DNA of 32,651 nucleotides, taken from contig SXIP01000185.1 of the NCBI GenBank assembly GCA_005772825.1, forward strand, positions 1 through 32,651. The letters run 5' to 3'. The stretch comes from Methylococcaceae bacterium. GTDB lineage: Bacteria; Pseudomonadota; Gammaproteobacteria; Methylococcales; Methylomonadaceae. The translations under genes and the position numbers were made by a program. Under the pieces are notes generated by a model. That model did no database searches. It saw nothing but the letters and a program-made list of their open reading frames with translations, and was not told the DNA's origin. Of the stretch, positions 8,568 to 17,256 are shown piece by piece (position 1 is the first letter of the stretch; each line of letters begins with the position of its first letter).

Positions 8568-9629
8568 ATGAACTGGTTTAATCGTAAGGAAGATACTGTT
8601 CTTAGCATTGATATCAGTACAGCGGCTGTAAAATTACTGGAACTGAGTAAAACAGGTAGCCGCTATCGAGTCGAAAGTTATGCGGTAGCTCCGTTGCCTA
8701 AAGATGCAGTGATTGATAAGAACATCGCCAATGTCAATGTGATAGCGGATGCTATTCAAGTTGCCTTAAAGCAATCCGGCTCAAAACTGAAGCAGGCAAC
8801 TGTTGCGGTCGCAGGGTCTGCTGTGATGACAAAAATTATAACTATGGATGCGTCATTAACGGATGATCAGATGGAAGAGCAAATCATGATCGAGGCTGAT
8901 CAGTATGTGCCTTATCCGCTTGATGAAATTAACTTCGATTTTGAAGTACAGCGTATTAACGAAAATAACCCGGCGATGGTTGATGTGCTGCTCGCGGCAT
9001 CAAGAAGAGAAAATGTTGACGATCGAGTGGAGGCATTGGCAAAAGCCGGACTCAAGGCCAGGATTGTCGATGTTGAAGCCTTTGCAATGGAAAACGCTTT
9101 TTCTTTACTCTCCGATCAGTTTGCAGATTCAACAGAAGGCCAGACGGTTGCTATTGCCGATATAGGTGCGACTATGACAAATTTGATGGTGTTGCATGAT
9201 TATCGAACCGTATATGCCAGAGAACAAAGCTTCGGCGGCAAACAGTTGACGGAAGAAATTCAGCGACGATACGGACTTTCATACGAAGAGGCCGGTCTTG
9301 CAAAAAGACATGGTGGATTGCCGGACAATTATACAGCCGATGTACTTGATCCGTTCAGAAGGGCCATAGTCCAGCAAATTCAACGGTCACTACAGTTTTT
9401 TGTGTCTTCAAGTGCGAACAGGGCAATTGATAGAATCATTCTCGCCGGCGGCTGTGCCTCGATTCCGGGTGTTGAGCAACTGGTGGAAAAAAGCCTCGGA
9501 GTGCCTGTTTATGTTGCGAATCCATTTGTCAATATGACCCTGTCAAATAAAGTAAAATCCCAATCGTTAAGTAACGATGCGCCTGCTATGATGACTGCTT
9601 GCGGGTTGGCATTAAGGAGTTTCGACTAA
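8568..9629 (+). CDS. pilM: Type IV pilus assembly protein PilM
   Basis: PilM is the actin-like cytoplasmic ATP-binding protein of the pilus alignment complex. The 353-aa length is normal. It opens MNWFNRKEDTVLSIDIST, with the phosphate-1 loop VLSIDISTAAVKLLEL, and has the second actin-type segments VAIADIGATMTNLMVL (about 194-209) and IILAGGCASIPGVEQL near 305. A strong GGGGGG ribosome site lies just upstream of ATG 8568. It is the first gene of a compact operon: its stop TAA shares one base with the pilN ATG. Family knowledge says PilM binds the cytoplasmic N-terminus of PilN, whose matching motif is intact here. In many relatives a penicillin-binding protein gene is divergent; here an unrelated lipoprotein takes that place. 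Confidence 0.96.
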   Translation: MNWFNRKEDTVLSIDISTAAVKLLELSKTGSRYRVESYAVAPLPKDAVIDKNIANVNVIADAIQVALKQSGSKLKQATVAVAGSAVMTKIITMDASLTDDQMEEQIMIEADQYVPYPLDEINFDFEVQRINENNPAMVDVLLAASRRENVDDRVEALAKAGLKARIVDVEAFAMENAFSLLSDQFADSTEGQTVAIADIGATMTNLMVLHDYRTVYAREQSFGGKQLTEEIQRRYGLSYEEAGLAKRHGGLPDNYTADVLDPFRRAIVQQIQRSLQFFVSSSANRAIDRIILAGGCASIPGVEQLVEKSLGVPVYVANPFVNMTLSNKVKSQSLSNDAPAMMTACGLALRSFD

Positions 9630-10219
9630 TGGCGAGAATCAATTTACTCCCTTGGCGCGAAGAGCGAAGGAAGCAGAAAAAACAAGATTTTTTAAAGGCA
9701 ATTGGTTTGGCGGCACTGCTTGCATTTATAATTCTTGGAGCGGTTCATACCTATATTGACGGCTTGATAACTTATCAGGAACAAAGAAATAAAATGCTGC
9801 AAGATGAAATAGCGCTTCTTGATATAAAAATTACAGCAATTAAGAGCATTGAAGAAAAGAAAAGTAAATTAATGTCCAAGATTGAGCTAATTCAACAATT
9901 GCAAGAAAGTCGCCCGGAGATAGTACATTTATTCGACGAAATTCCTAAAGCGACACCTGACGGCGTCTACCTTACAAAATTTACTCAGTTGGGACCGGAC
10001 TTGACATTTGAAGGTAAGTCTCAATCCAATGCCCGAGTTTCCGCCTTCATGCGTGCTATTGAAGCGTCGCACTGGTTGCAAAAACCGACTCTTGAGGTGA
10101 TTAAAACACCTGATAAAGCTAACCCCGATCAGCTTAGCGATTTCACTCTGCGCGCAAAGCAAGGCCAGCCTAAGTCTCAAGCTGAAAGTGGAGGTAAAAA
10201 TGAATCTGTCAGAAATTAA
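9629..10219 (+). CDS. pilN: Type IV pilus assembly protein PilN
   Basis: This 196-aa bitopic inner-membrane protein starts MARINLLPWREERRKQKKQD; INLLPWRE is the conserved PilM-binding motif. A single membrane segment follows at about 22-42 (AIGLAALLAFIILGAV), then a coiled coil (YQEQRNKMLQDEIALLDIKI) and the ferredoxin-like periplasmic domain. I chose ATG 9629, which overlaps the pilM stop by one base and follows AAGGAG at 9614-9619, over an in-frame TTG at 9599 that would lie inside pilM. The gene ends 20 bases inside pilO. PilN pairs with PilO to link the cytoplasmic PilM to the outer-membrane secretin. Confidence 0.95.
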   Translation: MARINLLPWREERRKQKKQDFLKAIGLAALLAFIILGAVHTYIDGLITYQEQRNKMLQDEIALLDIKITAIKSIEEKKSKLMSKIELIQQLQESRPEIVHLFDEIPKATPDGVYLTKFTQLGPDLTFEGKSQSNARVSAFMRAIEASHWLQKPTLEVIKTPDKANPDQLSDFTLRAKQGQPKSQAESGGKNESVRN

Positions 10220-10838
10220 TTGGGATTTTAATGCAGCAGGTACATGGCCATTCCCCCTCAAAGCAGCGATTATTTTCCTGGTGTCTGCTACGGTATTAGG
10301 CGCCGGTGTTTATTTGGATACACGAGACCAGCTAACCGCACTTGAAAGCAGCGAGAAAAAAGAGCAGGACTTAAAACACACATTTGAAACCAAGCAACGG
10401 AAAGCGGTAAATCTGCAGGATTATCAAAATCAACTGTCTCAAATTGAAGCCTCACTGGATGAAATGATCAGGCAAATGCCTACTGAAGAGGAGGTCGCAA
10501 GTCTTCTGGTTGATATTTCGCAGACAGGATTAGCAAGCGGTCTGGAATTTAAACTCTTTAAACCGGCCGCTCCGATTGCCAAGGAGTTTTACGCAGAACT
10601 GCCGATTAAAATTGAGGTTATAGGTGACTATAAGGAACTGGGATTGTTCGTAAGCGGATTAGCTTCATTACCCAGGATTGTTACGATACATGATGTAAAT
10701 ATTGCGCCTAATAACCCAAGAAGTAAGGATATTAAGGATGGGGCAATGCTGATGACTGCGACAGTTAAAACCTATAATGAGAGCACAAGTGGTATAAAGA
10801 CAAATGAAAAGACCACGAAGAAAAAAGGAAGAAAATAA
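10200..10838 (+). CDS. pilO: Type IV pilus assembly protein PilO
   Basis: This 212-aa inner-membrane protein has a short cytoplasmic N-terminus (MNLSEINWDFNAAGTWPFPL), one membrane segment at about 19-38, a coiled coil (about 45-90) and a periplasmic domain with GLEFKLFKPAAPIAKEFYAE and LPIKIEVIGDYKELGLFVSG, the hallmark region of PilO. The C-terminus is a Lys-rich tail (EKTTKKKGRK). I chose ATG 10200, four to five bases after GAGGT, over the GTG at 10188. It overlaps pilN by 20 bases and its stop shares one base with the pilP start, so translation is probably coupled. Confidence 0.95.
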   Translation: MNLSEINWDFNAAGTWPFPLKAAIIFLVSATVLGAGVYLDTRDQLTALESSEKKEQDLKHTFETKQRKAVNLQDYQNQLSQIEASLDEMIRQMPTEEEVASLLVDISQTGLASGLEFKLFKPAAPIAKEFYAELPIKIEVIGDYKELGLFVSGLASLPRIVTIHDVNIAPNNPRSKDIKDGAMLMTATVKTYNESTSGIKTNEKTTKKKGRK

Positions 10839-11416
10839 TGACGCATTATAATTTACCGTTGCTATGTTGCTCTTCTAAACGGCTCACTCTTCAGACAAAT
10901 TTACAAGTAGTTTGCGGCGTATGTTTGATTTTGTTGGCAGGCTGTAGCGCTGATGATTTTGCGGATTTAAACCAGTATGTTGCTGCTGTTAAAGCCAGAC
11001 CCAAAGGCCCCATACCGCCATTACCTGAAACCAAGATTATCGAGTCTTTCATTTTCAAACCGGAAGGCTTGCGTGACCCGTTCAAGCCGCCTGAGCAACC
11101 GGAACAAGCTCAAGGCGTCGATATTTCAACAGGCAGCGGCATAAAGCCGGACACCACCCGACGTAAGGAAGAATTGGAAGCTTTTCCTTTAGATGGCTTA
11201 AAAATGGTGGGTACCGTGGTTATAAAATCGAAACTATGGGGATTAATAAAAGCAAGCGACAGTACCATTTACCGTGTTCAGGTTGGCAATTATATGGGTA
11301 GTAATTATGGAAAAATTATACGTATAAGCCCAGATAAAATTGAATTAATGGAAATACTGCCTGATAAGCCCGGAACATGGCGCGAGCAACAAACTTCATT
11401 AGCGTTGATAGAGTGA
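10838..11416 (+). CDS. pilP: Type IV pilus lipoprotein PilP
   Basis: This 192-aa lipoprotein has a long N-region and a lipobox ILLAGC with Cys36. The sequence after it contains FADLNQYVAAVKARPKGPIP, the usual start of PilP, then FIFKPEGLRDPFKPP, and in the folded domain LEAFPLDGLKMVGTVV and WGLIKASDSTIYRVQVGNYM, all characteristic of PilP. Family knowledge: PilP is held in the inner membrane and binds the N0 domain of the PilQ secretin through its beta-domain. The unusual length before the lipobox raises the chance that an internal start is used, but the only ATG that fits the coupling to pilO is 10838, with GGAAG upstream. pilQ starts 15 bases after its stop. Confidence 0.94.
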   Translation: MTHYNLPLLCCSSKRLTLQTNLQVVCGVCLILLAGCSADDFADLNQYVAAVKARPKGPIPPLPETKIIESFIFKPEGLRDPFKPPEQPEQAQGVDISTGSGIKPDTTRRKEELEAFPLDGLKMVGTVVIKSKLWGLIKASDSTIYRVQVGNYMGSNYGKIIRISPDKIELMEILPDKPGTWREQQTSLALIE

Positions 11417-11431
11417 TTTTGAGGATAAAAA

Positions 11432-13228
11432 ATGAATAATAAACAAGGTGGCATTATGTTGAATAAAATGGGACGATTTCTATGTGTACACATTAGCCTG
11501 GGCTTATTTCTATTTATATTCCAAATCACTTCAGTGAAAGCGGCCGACCTCGCGCTGTCAGGTATAGAATTCGCTGCTCTGGCCGGAGATAAATTGCAAA
11601 TTCAGCTGGAAATGAATAGTGCGGCAGTGGAACCTAAAGTATTTAATACCGTTAATCCGGCACGTATTGCGCTGGATTTTCCCGGTGTAAAAAACGGCTT
11701 AAATAAGAAAATTTACCCTATCAATCAAGGAGCGGCTAGTAGCATTTATGTCGCTGAGGCCGCAGACAGAGTACGCGTCGTTGTTAATTTGCTTGAGTCA
11801 ACGCCGTTTGAAACGAAAGTGGTCGGCAATAAAGTTTTACTGACTTTGAGTCGATCAAATGCCACAGCACAGGTTGCATCCAAGCCTGCAGCAGTTGATA
11901 GAACGACATTACCTGTCAGTACAAGGTCAACAAACTCAGCGATTTCTTCATTAATGCCCGAGCAATCTATTAGTGGATTTGATTTTAAGCGCGGTGAGAA
12001 TGGCGAAGGGCGCATACTCGTTTCTCTGGCAAATCCCAATACGATTGTCAACACCAAGGAAGAAGGCGGTAAAGTCATTTTGAGTTTTGTTAACACTCGA
12101 CTGCCAGGTAATCTGGCAAAACGACTGGATGTCTCTGAGTTTGCAACGCCGGTCAGGTTTATTGAAGCGGTGGCTTCAAGCCGGGAAACGATGGTCACTG
12201 TGACCATGCAGAATGGTCTTTATGATTATTCCCTGTATCAATCCGAGGGTTTATTGACCGTCGAGTTTCGGCCTTTAAGCAATGAAGAAAAGGAAGCTCT
12301 GGATAGGTCACGGGTGAAATACACCGGTGAAAGGTTGTCTTTAAATTTTCAGGACATCGAAATCCGTAGCGTTATTGCCATTTTAGCGGAATTTACCGGG
12401 CAGAATGTCGTTGCCGGTGATGATGTGGTTGGTAATATCACCCTGAAACTGGATGACGTGCCTTGGGATGAAGCGTTGGCCTTTATCATGATGACCAAGG
12501 AGCTGGGAAAATATGAGACCGGTAATGTCACGCTGATTTCACCGCTGGATAAAATCAAGGACTACAAGAAAAAGCAACAAGAAACGGAGGCGGTTGTTGA
12601 ACAATTGGATCCGTTGGTGACCGAATACATCAGCATTAATTATGGCAAGGCGGAGAATTTCAGGAACCTGTTAAATGGTCGCGATACTGGTGCTTTCGGT
12701 AGTTGCGGTGTCAGCAGCAGTGGATCTTCGTCCTCATCTTCATCGTCTTCTTCATTGGCTAGCGGCGGCGGCTCCGGCGGCGGTATGGGGCAGTCATTTC
12801 AAAACCAGAATATAAACCAAAACCAAGGCCAGGGTCAGGGAGCAGGAGCAAACACGGCCGGAGACAGATTTGGCTTACTTTCGTCCCGCGGTTCAGCTGT
12901 TGTCGATTCACGCACAAATACTTTAATCGTTCGTGAGACATCAAAACGCCTGGAAGAAATTAAGAAACTGATACGCAAGCTGGATGTGCCGGTTCGTCAG
13001 GTAATGATTGAGGCCAGGATTGTTATCGCTTCCAATACGTTTGCCAGGGATTTGGGAGTCAGATTTGGCGTGGCAAAGCAGGCTAATCTTGGCAGTGGAA
13101 CCAAGTTTGGCTTAGGGGGAGGGGATTTTGGCAATGGTAATAGTACTTCAGGCAGTAGCACCACGGGCGCAACAAATGTAGTGGATCAATTGGTAATCTC
13201 GGTGCTGCCAACCCATACGGTGCATTAG
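11432..13228 (+). CDS. pilQ: PilQ secretin, N-terminal part (frameshifted gene)
   Basis: This holds the first part of the outer-membrane pilus secretin. A signal peptide ends near VKAAD (about 38). Two AMIN domains follow (about 40-140 and 170-285), then the N0/STN domain LSLNFQDIEIRSVIAILAEF (about 305-375), and the N1/secretin_N domain TEYISINYGKAENFRNLL. A low-complexity Ser-rich, Gly-rich and Gln/Asn-rich linker comes next (about 425-475), then VRQVMIEARIVIASNTFARD and DLGVRFGV, the start of the secretin channel domain. Reading then ends in LPTHTVH at a TAG (13226-13228). In the frame one base earlier the sequence continues as NLGAANPYGALGMTLARGAD from 13195, which is what a PilQ needs. 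One base therefore appears to be missing next to 13194/13195. Start: ATG 11432, seven bases after GAGG. Confidence 0.93.
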   Translation: MNNKQGGIMLNKMGRFLCVHISLGLFLFIFQITSVKAADLALSGIEFAALAGDKLQIQLEMNSAAVEPKVFNTVNPARIALDFPGVKNGLNKKIYPINQGAASSIYVAEAADRVRVVVNLLESTPFETKVVGNKVLLTLSRSNATAQVASKPAAVDRTTLPVSTRSTNSAISSLMPEQSISGFDFKRGENGEGRILVSLANPNTIVNTKEEGGKVILSFVNTRLPGNLAKRLDVSEFATPVRFIEAVASSRETMVTVTMQNGLYDYSLYQSEGLLTVEFRPLSNEEKEALDRSRVKYTGERLSLNFQDIEIRSVIAILAEFTGQNVVAGDDVVGNITLKLDDVPWDEALAFIMMTKELGKYETGNVTLISPLDKIKDYKKKQQETEAVVEQLDPLVTEYISINYGKAENFRNLLNGRDTGAFGSCGVSSSGSSSSSSSSSSLASGGGSGGGMGQSFQNQNINQNQGQGQGAGANTAGDRFGLLSSRGSAVVDSRTNTLIVRETSKRLEEIKKLIRKLDVPVRQVMIEARIVIASNTFARDLGVRFGVAKQANLGSGTKFGLGGGDFGNGNSTSGSSTTGATNVVDQLVISVLPTHTVH

Positions 13229-13230
13229 GC

Positions 13231-13767
13231 ATGACCTTAGCCAGAGGCGCCGACTATGTGCTTAACCTGGAATTATCTGCATTGCAGGATGAGCAACGAG
13301 GAGAGTTGGTTTCCAATCCCAGGGTAATGACCTCTGATCGTTGTCAGGCCACAATCAGGCAAGGGGTGCAGATTCCTTTTAAAACGGTTAGTAATAATGG
13401 TACGCAAACTCAATTTATTGATGCCTCCTTACAATTGAATGTATTGCCGCAAATAACCCCCAGTGGCAGTGTCGTCATGGGCTTAAAGATTTCCAAAGAC
13501 GCCCCTGGAGCAGAGACTCCGGATGGATTGGGTATTGATACTCGGCAAATTCAAACCAGTGTACAGGTATTGGACGGAGAAACGGTTGTGCTAGGTGGCG
13601 TATTTGAGGGGACACAAAATAATGTTACTAATAAAGTGCCTTTTTTCGCGGACTTACCAGGCATAGGTTTCTTGTTTAAGAAAACTCAAGTAGATGATGA
13701 AAAACGGGAACTGCTGATTTTTGTGACCCCAAAAATCATTAAAAATAGTGTGGCAACGAGTGGATAG
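13231..13767 (+). CDS. pilQ: PilQ secretin, C-terminal part (continuation after frameshift)
   Basis: This frame encodes the C-terminal secretin domain that the upstream part lacks: YVLNLELSALQDEQRGELVS, NPRVMTSDRCQATIRQGVQI, the VLDGETVVLGGVFEGTQNN strand pair, VPFFADLPGIGFLFKKTQVD and the closing ELLIFVTPKIIKN. These are the standard landmarks of PilQ and other secretins. The ATG at 13231 is an internal Met of the intact protein; homologous reading begins at about 13195, so this is not an independent gene. Unless the ribosome shifts or the base is a sequence error, no functional PilQ channel would be made and the cell would lack surface type IV pili. Confidence 0.9.
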   Translation: MTLARGADYVLNLELSALQDEQRGELVSNPRVMTSDRCQATIRQGVQIPFKTVSNNGTQTQFIDASLQLNVLPQITPSGSVVMGLKISKDAPGAETPDGLGIDTRQIQTSVQVLDGETVVLGGVFEGTQNNVTNKVPFFADLPGIGFLFKKTQVDDEKRELLIFVTPKIIKNSVATSG

Positions 13768-13815
13768 TAACCTGAATTTTACGGCATAATTCCCAAGACA
13801 TTCGTCATATCATTA

Positions 13816-13851
13816 CTAGCGCTACCGGGTTAACTAACCCTGTAGCGCTAG
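13816..13851. terminator. Strong hairpin after pilQ
   Basis: CTAGCGCTAC (13816-13825) pairs perfectly with GTAGCGCTAG (13842-13851), and inside it GGGTTA (13827-13832) pairs with TAACCC (13835-13840) around a two-base loop. The stem has 16 pairs with one C/T mismatch. No T-run follows, so it is not a classical intrinsic terminator, but it sits 49 bases after the pilQ stop and is likely to mark or protect the 3' end of the pil transcript. Confidence 0.5.
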
Positions 13852-13866
13852 GCATTACAGGATCAC

Positions 13867-13914
13867 GTTACGCAAAGCGACTTATTTAATTCATTATGTG
13901 TCGTTTTGCGTTAC
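13867..13914. repeat. Imperfect inverted repeat in the pilQ-patZ gap
   Basis: GTTACGCAAAGCGAC (13867-13881) and GTCGTTTTGCGTTAC (13900-13914) are reverse complements apart from two positions, one of them a G-T wobble, around an 18-base AT-rich loop. It follows the hairpin at 13816. The rest of the 306-base gap 13768-14073 holds no gene I can see. Confidence 0.4.
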
Positions 13915-14073
13915 ATCGATTTCCTATAATTTATACCGAGCGATCAACTGTATCGCATCATCCATCAGTATTTTTCACAGTCATTTTAAAATTTCATCTG
14001 GCGAGCCAGCCAAAAATGCTACTCTCTTACTTGTAACATTTTATTTCTTTCGTTTTTTTACTATGGAGCATTA

Positions 14074-16755
14074 ATGGGTCCTCATTACCTGAGCCGCTTT
14101 TTCACTCCCAAATCAGTGGCTATTGTCGGCGCGTCGGAACGTCAAGACAGTGTGGGTTATCGGCTTCTGCTGAATATGCAGGAGGCTGGTTTTACCGGCG
14201 GTCTTTATCCGGTTAATCATAAACGTGAACAACTGTTGGGATTAAAAGCCTATCCTGACCTGATGGCCGTCCCTGAAGATCTGGAACTGGTGGTGATTGC
14301 TACTCCGGCTTGCAGCGTGCCCGGCATTGTGCGTCAGTGCGGCGAGAAAGGGGTGACGTCGGTTATTATCATCAGCGCCGGTTTTGGCGAGCTGGGCGAC
14401 GAAGGCAGACGTCTGCAACAGGAAATACTGGATATAGCCCATCGCTACAGTATTCGTATTATTGGACCCAATTGTCTCGGAGTCATTCGCCCCGGCGCAC
14501 AATTGAATGCCACTTTCGCCGAGGGTGTCGTTAAAGACGGCAATCTGGCATTGTTGTCACAATCGGGTGCGATATGTACGGCGATTCTGGATTGGGCGCA
14601 ATCGCAGGACATCGGCTTTTCAACGGTAGTGTCAATGGGCGGGGCTGCCGATATCGATTTTGGTGAAGTGCTGGATTACCTTGCCACCGATGGTAAGACC
14701 ACTGGTATCCTGATGTATGTGGAAGGCATACGCGATGCGCGCCGATTTTTAAGCGGACTTAAAGCCGCTGCACGGTTAAAGCCGGTCATTGTGATTAAAT
14801 CCGGGCGTCATGAAGCCGGTTGTAAAGCAGCCATGTCCCATACCGGGGCTATGGTTGGTGGTGATAGTGTTTTTGATGCCGCGATTGAAAGAGCAGGGGT
14901 GGTTAGGGCTTACAGTATCACTGAATTATTTTCTGCCGCCCGCGTATTGGCGAACAATTATGTTGTCAACGAAGACCGTCTGGCGATTATTACCAATGCC
15001 GGTGGGCCCGGTGTTATGAGTACCGACCGCGCTGAAGATGTCGGTGTGCGCATGGCGGAACTGAGCGACGCCAGCATTAAGGCTTTAAACGAAGTGTTAC
15101 CTGCGCATTGGTCTCATGCCAACCCGGTTGATATTTTGGGTGATGCGACTTCCGAGCGTTATCAAAACGCGCTGGAAATCTGTCTGAACGATGACAACAT
15201 CGATGGCGTGCTGGTTGTTTTGACGCCCCAGGCGATGACCAATCCTACTCAGGTGGCGAAAAGCATTATCGAGGGCGCCAAGGCCGGAAAAAAGCCGGTA
15301 TTAGCGTCATGGACAGGCGGAGCCAAGGTTCAGCAAGGCCGAAATCTTTTTGCCAACAGTAATGTCGCGCACTTTAGTACGCCGGAAACGGCTGTAGATG
15401 CGTTTTCATTTCTGGCCAACTATAGCCGGAATCAGATTTTGCTGAAACAAATTCCCTTGCCCTGCGATGAGCTGGCAAGCCCCGATGTAGAAGGCGCTCG
15501 TTTGATTATAGAACGGGTGCTTGCAGAAGGCAGGCAGATTTTAACCACGCAGGAATCCAAAGCTATTCTTGCGGCATTCCATATTCCGATTACGCAAACT
15601 ATCAAAGTGTCCAGCGCCAAAGATGCGATGATTGCGGCTGAAAGCATGGGATTTCCTATCGTATTAAAAGTCAATATGGCGGAATTCAGTCATAAATCCG
15701 ATATTGGCGGCGTAAGGCTAAACATCAACAGCGTCCAGGAGGTTTCCCGTAGCTTTATCGAAATGGAAACCGCGATTAAACAAAAATATCCTGATATCAC
15801 TGAAGTGGGCATGACCGTTGAACCCATGTTTCATTCCCGCAGCGCCAGGGAATTAATGATCGGTGTGGTCAGGGACCCGGTGTTCGGTCCTGCCATCAGC
15901 TTCGGCTTAGGGGGAACTCTGGTTGAAATCCTGCACGATAACGCCGTTGCTTTGCCCCCCCTCAATGCTTATATGGTCGAACAAATGATCGCCAAAACCA
16001 AGGCAGCCAAATACCTGGACGAGTTTCGCCAATTGCCGCCGGCCAATAAAAAGGCACTGGTTGATGTCTTGCTGAATGTGTCAACGATGGTCAGCGAATT
16101 ACCGGAAATTCTGGAACTGGATATTAATCCCTTGATGGTTGACGAGCATGGCGTCATGGCGGTTGATGCCAGGATCAAGGCACAAGTGGCGCACCAGTTG
16201 ACGGCTTATGCGCACATGGCGATCCATCCTTATCCGCATGAATTGACCCAGCATTATCAATTGACCAATGGCACAAATATAGTTATTCGCCCTATCCGGC
16301 CTGAAGATGCCGTGATGGAAAAGAATTTTATTCACCGCTTATCCGAACACACGAAATATTTCCGCTTTATGCAATCCCTACAGGAATTAACGCCGGAAAT
16401 GATCGTGCGCTTTACGCAAATCGATTACGACCGGGAGATGGCCTTTGTCGCCATAGCGGAAGACGGCAATATCCCGAAGGAACTCGGTGTGGGCCGCTAT
16501 TTGATGAATCCTGATGGACGATCAGTGGAGTTTGCACTGGTTGTTGCAGATGACTGCCATTGTCTGGGGATAGGATCAAGAATCATGAAAACCCTGATGC
16601 AGACCGCCAAACACAGGGGCTTGTTGTTCTTTGAAGCTGAAGTGCTTGCTGTAAATGCGCCTATGTTGTCGTTGGTTAAAAAGCTCGGCTTCAGTATTGA
16701 AGCCATTACCGGCGATAATGAGGTTGTACGGGTGGTTAAAGATCTAAGGCAGTAA
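14074..16755 (+). CDS. Acyl-CoA synthetase (NDP-forming)-like / GNAT protein acetyltransferase (Pat/PatZ type)
   Basis: The 893-aa protein has the four-part layout of PatZ/YfiQ-type lysine acetyltransferases. It has a CoA-binding Rossmann domain (SVAIVGASERQDSVGYRLL from residue 13), succinyl-CoA ligase-like domains (about 150-460, with ALLSQSGAICTAILDWAQ and AMSHTGAMVGGDS), an ATP-grasp domain (about 488-710, with FPIVLKVNMAEFSHKSDIGG and FGLGGTLVEILHD), and a C-terminal GNAT domain (about 725-893, with RPIRPEDA, CLGIGSRIM and a LVKKLGF end). By family knowledge such enzymes acetylate acetyl-CoA synthetase and other proteins from acetyl-CoA. Whether the synthetase half still works cannot be judged without an alignment of its catalytic His. 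ATG 14074 follows GGAG. It is probably monocistronic, converging with the STAS-like gene at 16810. Confidence 0.88.
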   Translation: MGPHYLSRFFTPKSVAIVGASERQDSVGYRLLLNMQEAGFTGGLYPVNHKREQLLGLKAYPDLMAVPEDLELVVIATPACSVPGIVRQCGEKGVTSVIIISAGFGELGDEGRRLQQEILDIAHRYSIRIIGPNCLGVIRPGAQLNATFAEGVVKDGNLALLSQSGAICTAILDWAQSQDIGFSTVVSMGGAADIDFGEVLDYLATDGKTTGILMYVEGIRDARRFLSGLKAAARLKPVIVIKSGRHEAGCKAAMSHTGAMVGGDSVFDAAIERAGVVRAYSITELFSAARVLANNYVVNEDRLAIITNAGGPGVMSTDRAEDVGVRMAELSDASIKALNEVLPAHWSHANPVDILGDATSERYQNALEICLNDDNIDGVLVVLTPQAMTNPTQVAKSIIEGAKAGKKPVLASWTGGAKVQQGRNLFANSNVAHFSTPETAVDAFSFLANYSRNQILLKQIPLPCDELASPDVEGARLIIERVLAEGRQILTTQESKAILAAFHIPITQTIKVSSAKDAMIAAESMGFPIVLKVNMAEFSHKSDIGGVRLNINSVQEVSRSFIEMETAIKQKYPDITEVGMTVEPMFHSRSARELMIGVVRDPVFGPAISFGLGGTLVEILHDNAVALPPLNAYMVEQMIAKTKAAKYLDEFRQLPPANKKALVDVLLNVSTMVSELPEILELDINPLMVDEHGVMAVDARIKAQVAHQLTAYAHMAIHPYPHELTQHYQLTNGTNIVIRPIRPEDAVMEKNFIHRLSEHTKYFRFMQSLQELTPEMIVRFTQIDYDREMAFVAIAEDGNIPKELGVGRYLMNPDGRSVEFALVVADDCHCLGIGSRIMKTLMQTAKHRGLLFFEAEVLAVNAPMLSLVKKLGFSIEAITGDNEVVRVVKDLRQ

Positions 16756-16809
16756 GCAGCTGTTTTAAAAAATGATTATGCAATAGGGATTGACTTTTTC
16801 TAAAAAATG

Positions 16810-17181
16810 CTAGGCCAACAGCCAGTCTGTTGCGACCCGGTGATTGTCGAACATACGAACTTTCAAGCCACGGTTATAGCAAGCGTTTTCCCAAAATTCG
16901 ACTTTTTCGGCTGAGGTGGGAACTGAAGGAAGCAGGACAGCTTCTTTCAGGCTTCTGTTTATATCCTTTGAAGCGAGCATTTCCGCAAGATAGTAGAGAT
17001 CGATGACCGAATGGCCGCCGCTAAGGGCGGTGCAGTCGGCAAGTATTCGTGTTCTATCATGCATGTATACGAGGGAGAGAGTTTCGTGGAAAGCCTCCGA
17101 CAATTCGTGTGGCGTTAAAATACCCCAGTAGATAGTATTGATAATCGGAAGATCCGGGTCAATGTTAGTACTCCATGGCAT
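16810..17181 (-). CDS. Small STAS/SpoIIAA-like protein
   Basis: I chose ATG 17181, which follows AGGAAA at good spacing, giving 123 aa starting MPWSTNIDPDLPI; the longer frame up to 17232 has no better site. The order is DPDLPIINTIYWGILTPHEL (strand-turn-helix), then TRILADCTALSGGHSVIDL, then LKEAVLLPSVPTSAEKVEFW and a closing KVRMFDNHRVATDWLLA. Helix-strand order and the F.....A..WL ending match SpoIIAA-like STAS proteins, which are common and mostly uncharacterised. It lies on the minus strand after the nudF-like gene, with 75 bases between them. The assignment is by pattern and moderate. Confidence 0.65.
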   Translation of the reverse strand: MPWSTNIDPDLPIINTIYWGILTPHELSEAFHETLSLVYMHDRTRILADCTALSGGHSVIDLYYLAEMLASKDINRSLKEAVLLPSVPTSAEKVEFWENACYNRGLKVRMFDNHRVATDWLLA

Positions 17182-17256
17182 AGCGATTTCCTGATTTTGA
17201 AAGATTAGTGTGATGGCATTGGTTTTACACACAATATACTTGTTACTGTAGGAATG

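Noticed and set aside
12690-12790. Run of Ser codons in pilQ as a possible phase-variation tract
   Set aside because: The codons vary (tcg, tcc, tca, tct), so there is no uniform repeat unit, and the frame break lies about 400 bases further on.
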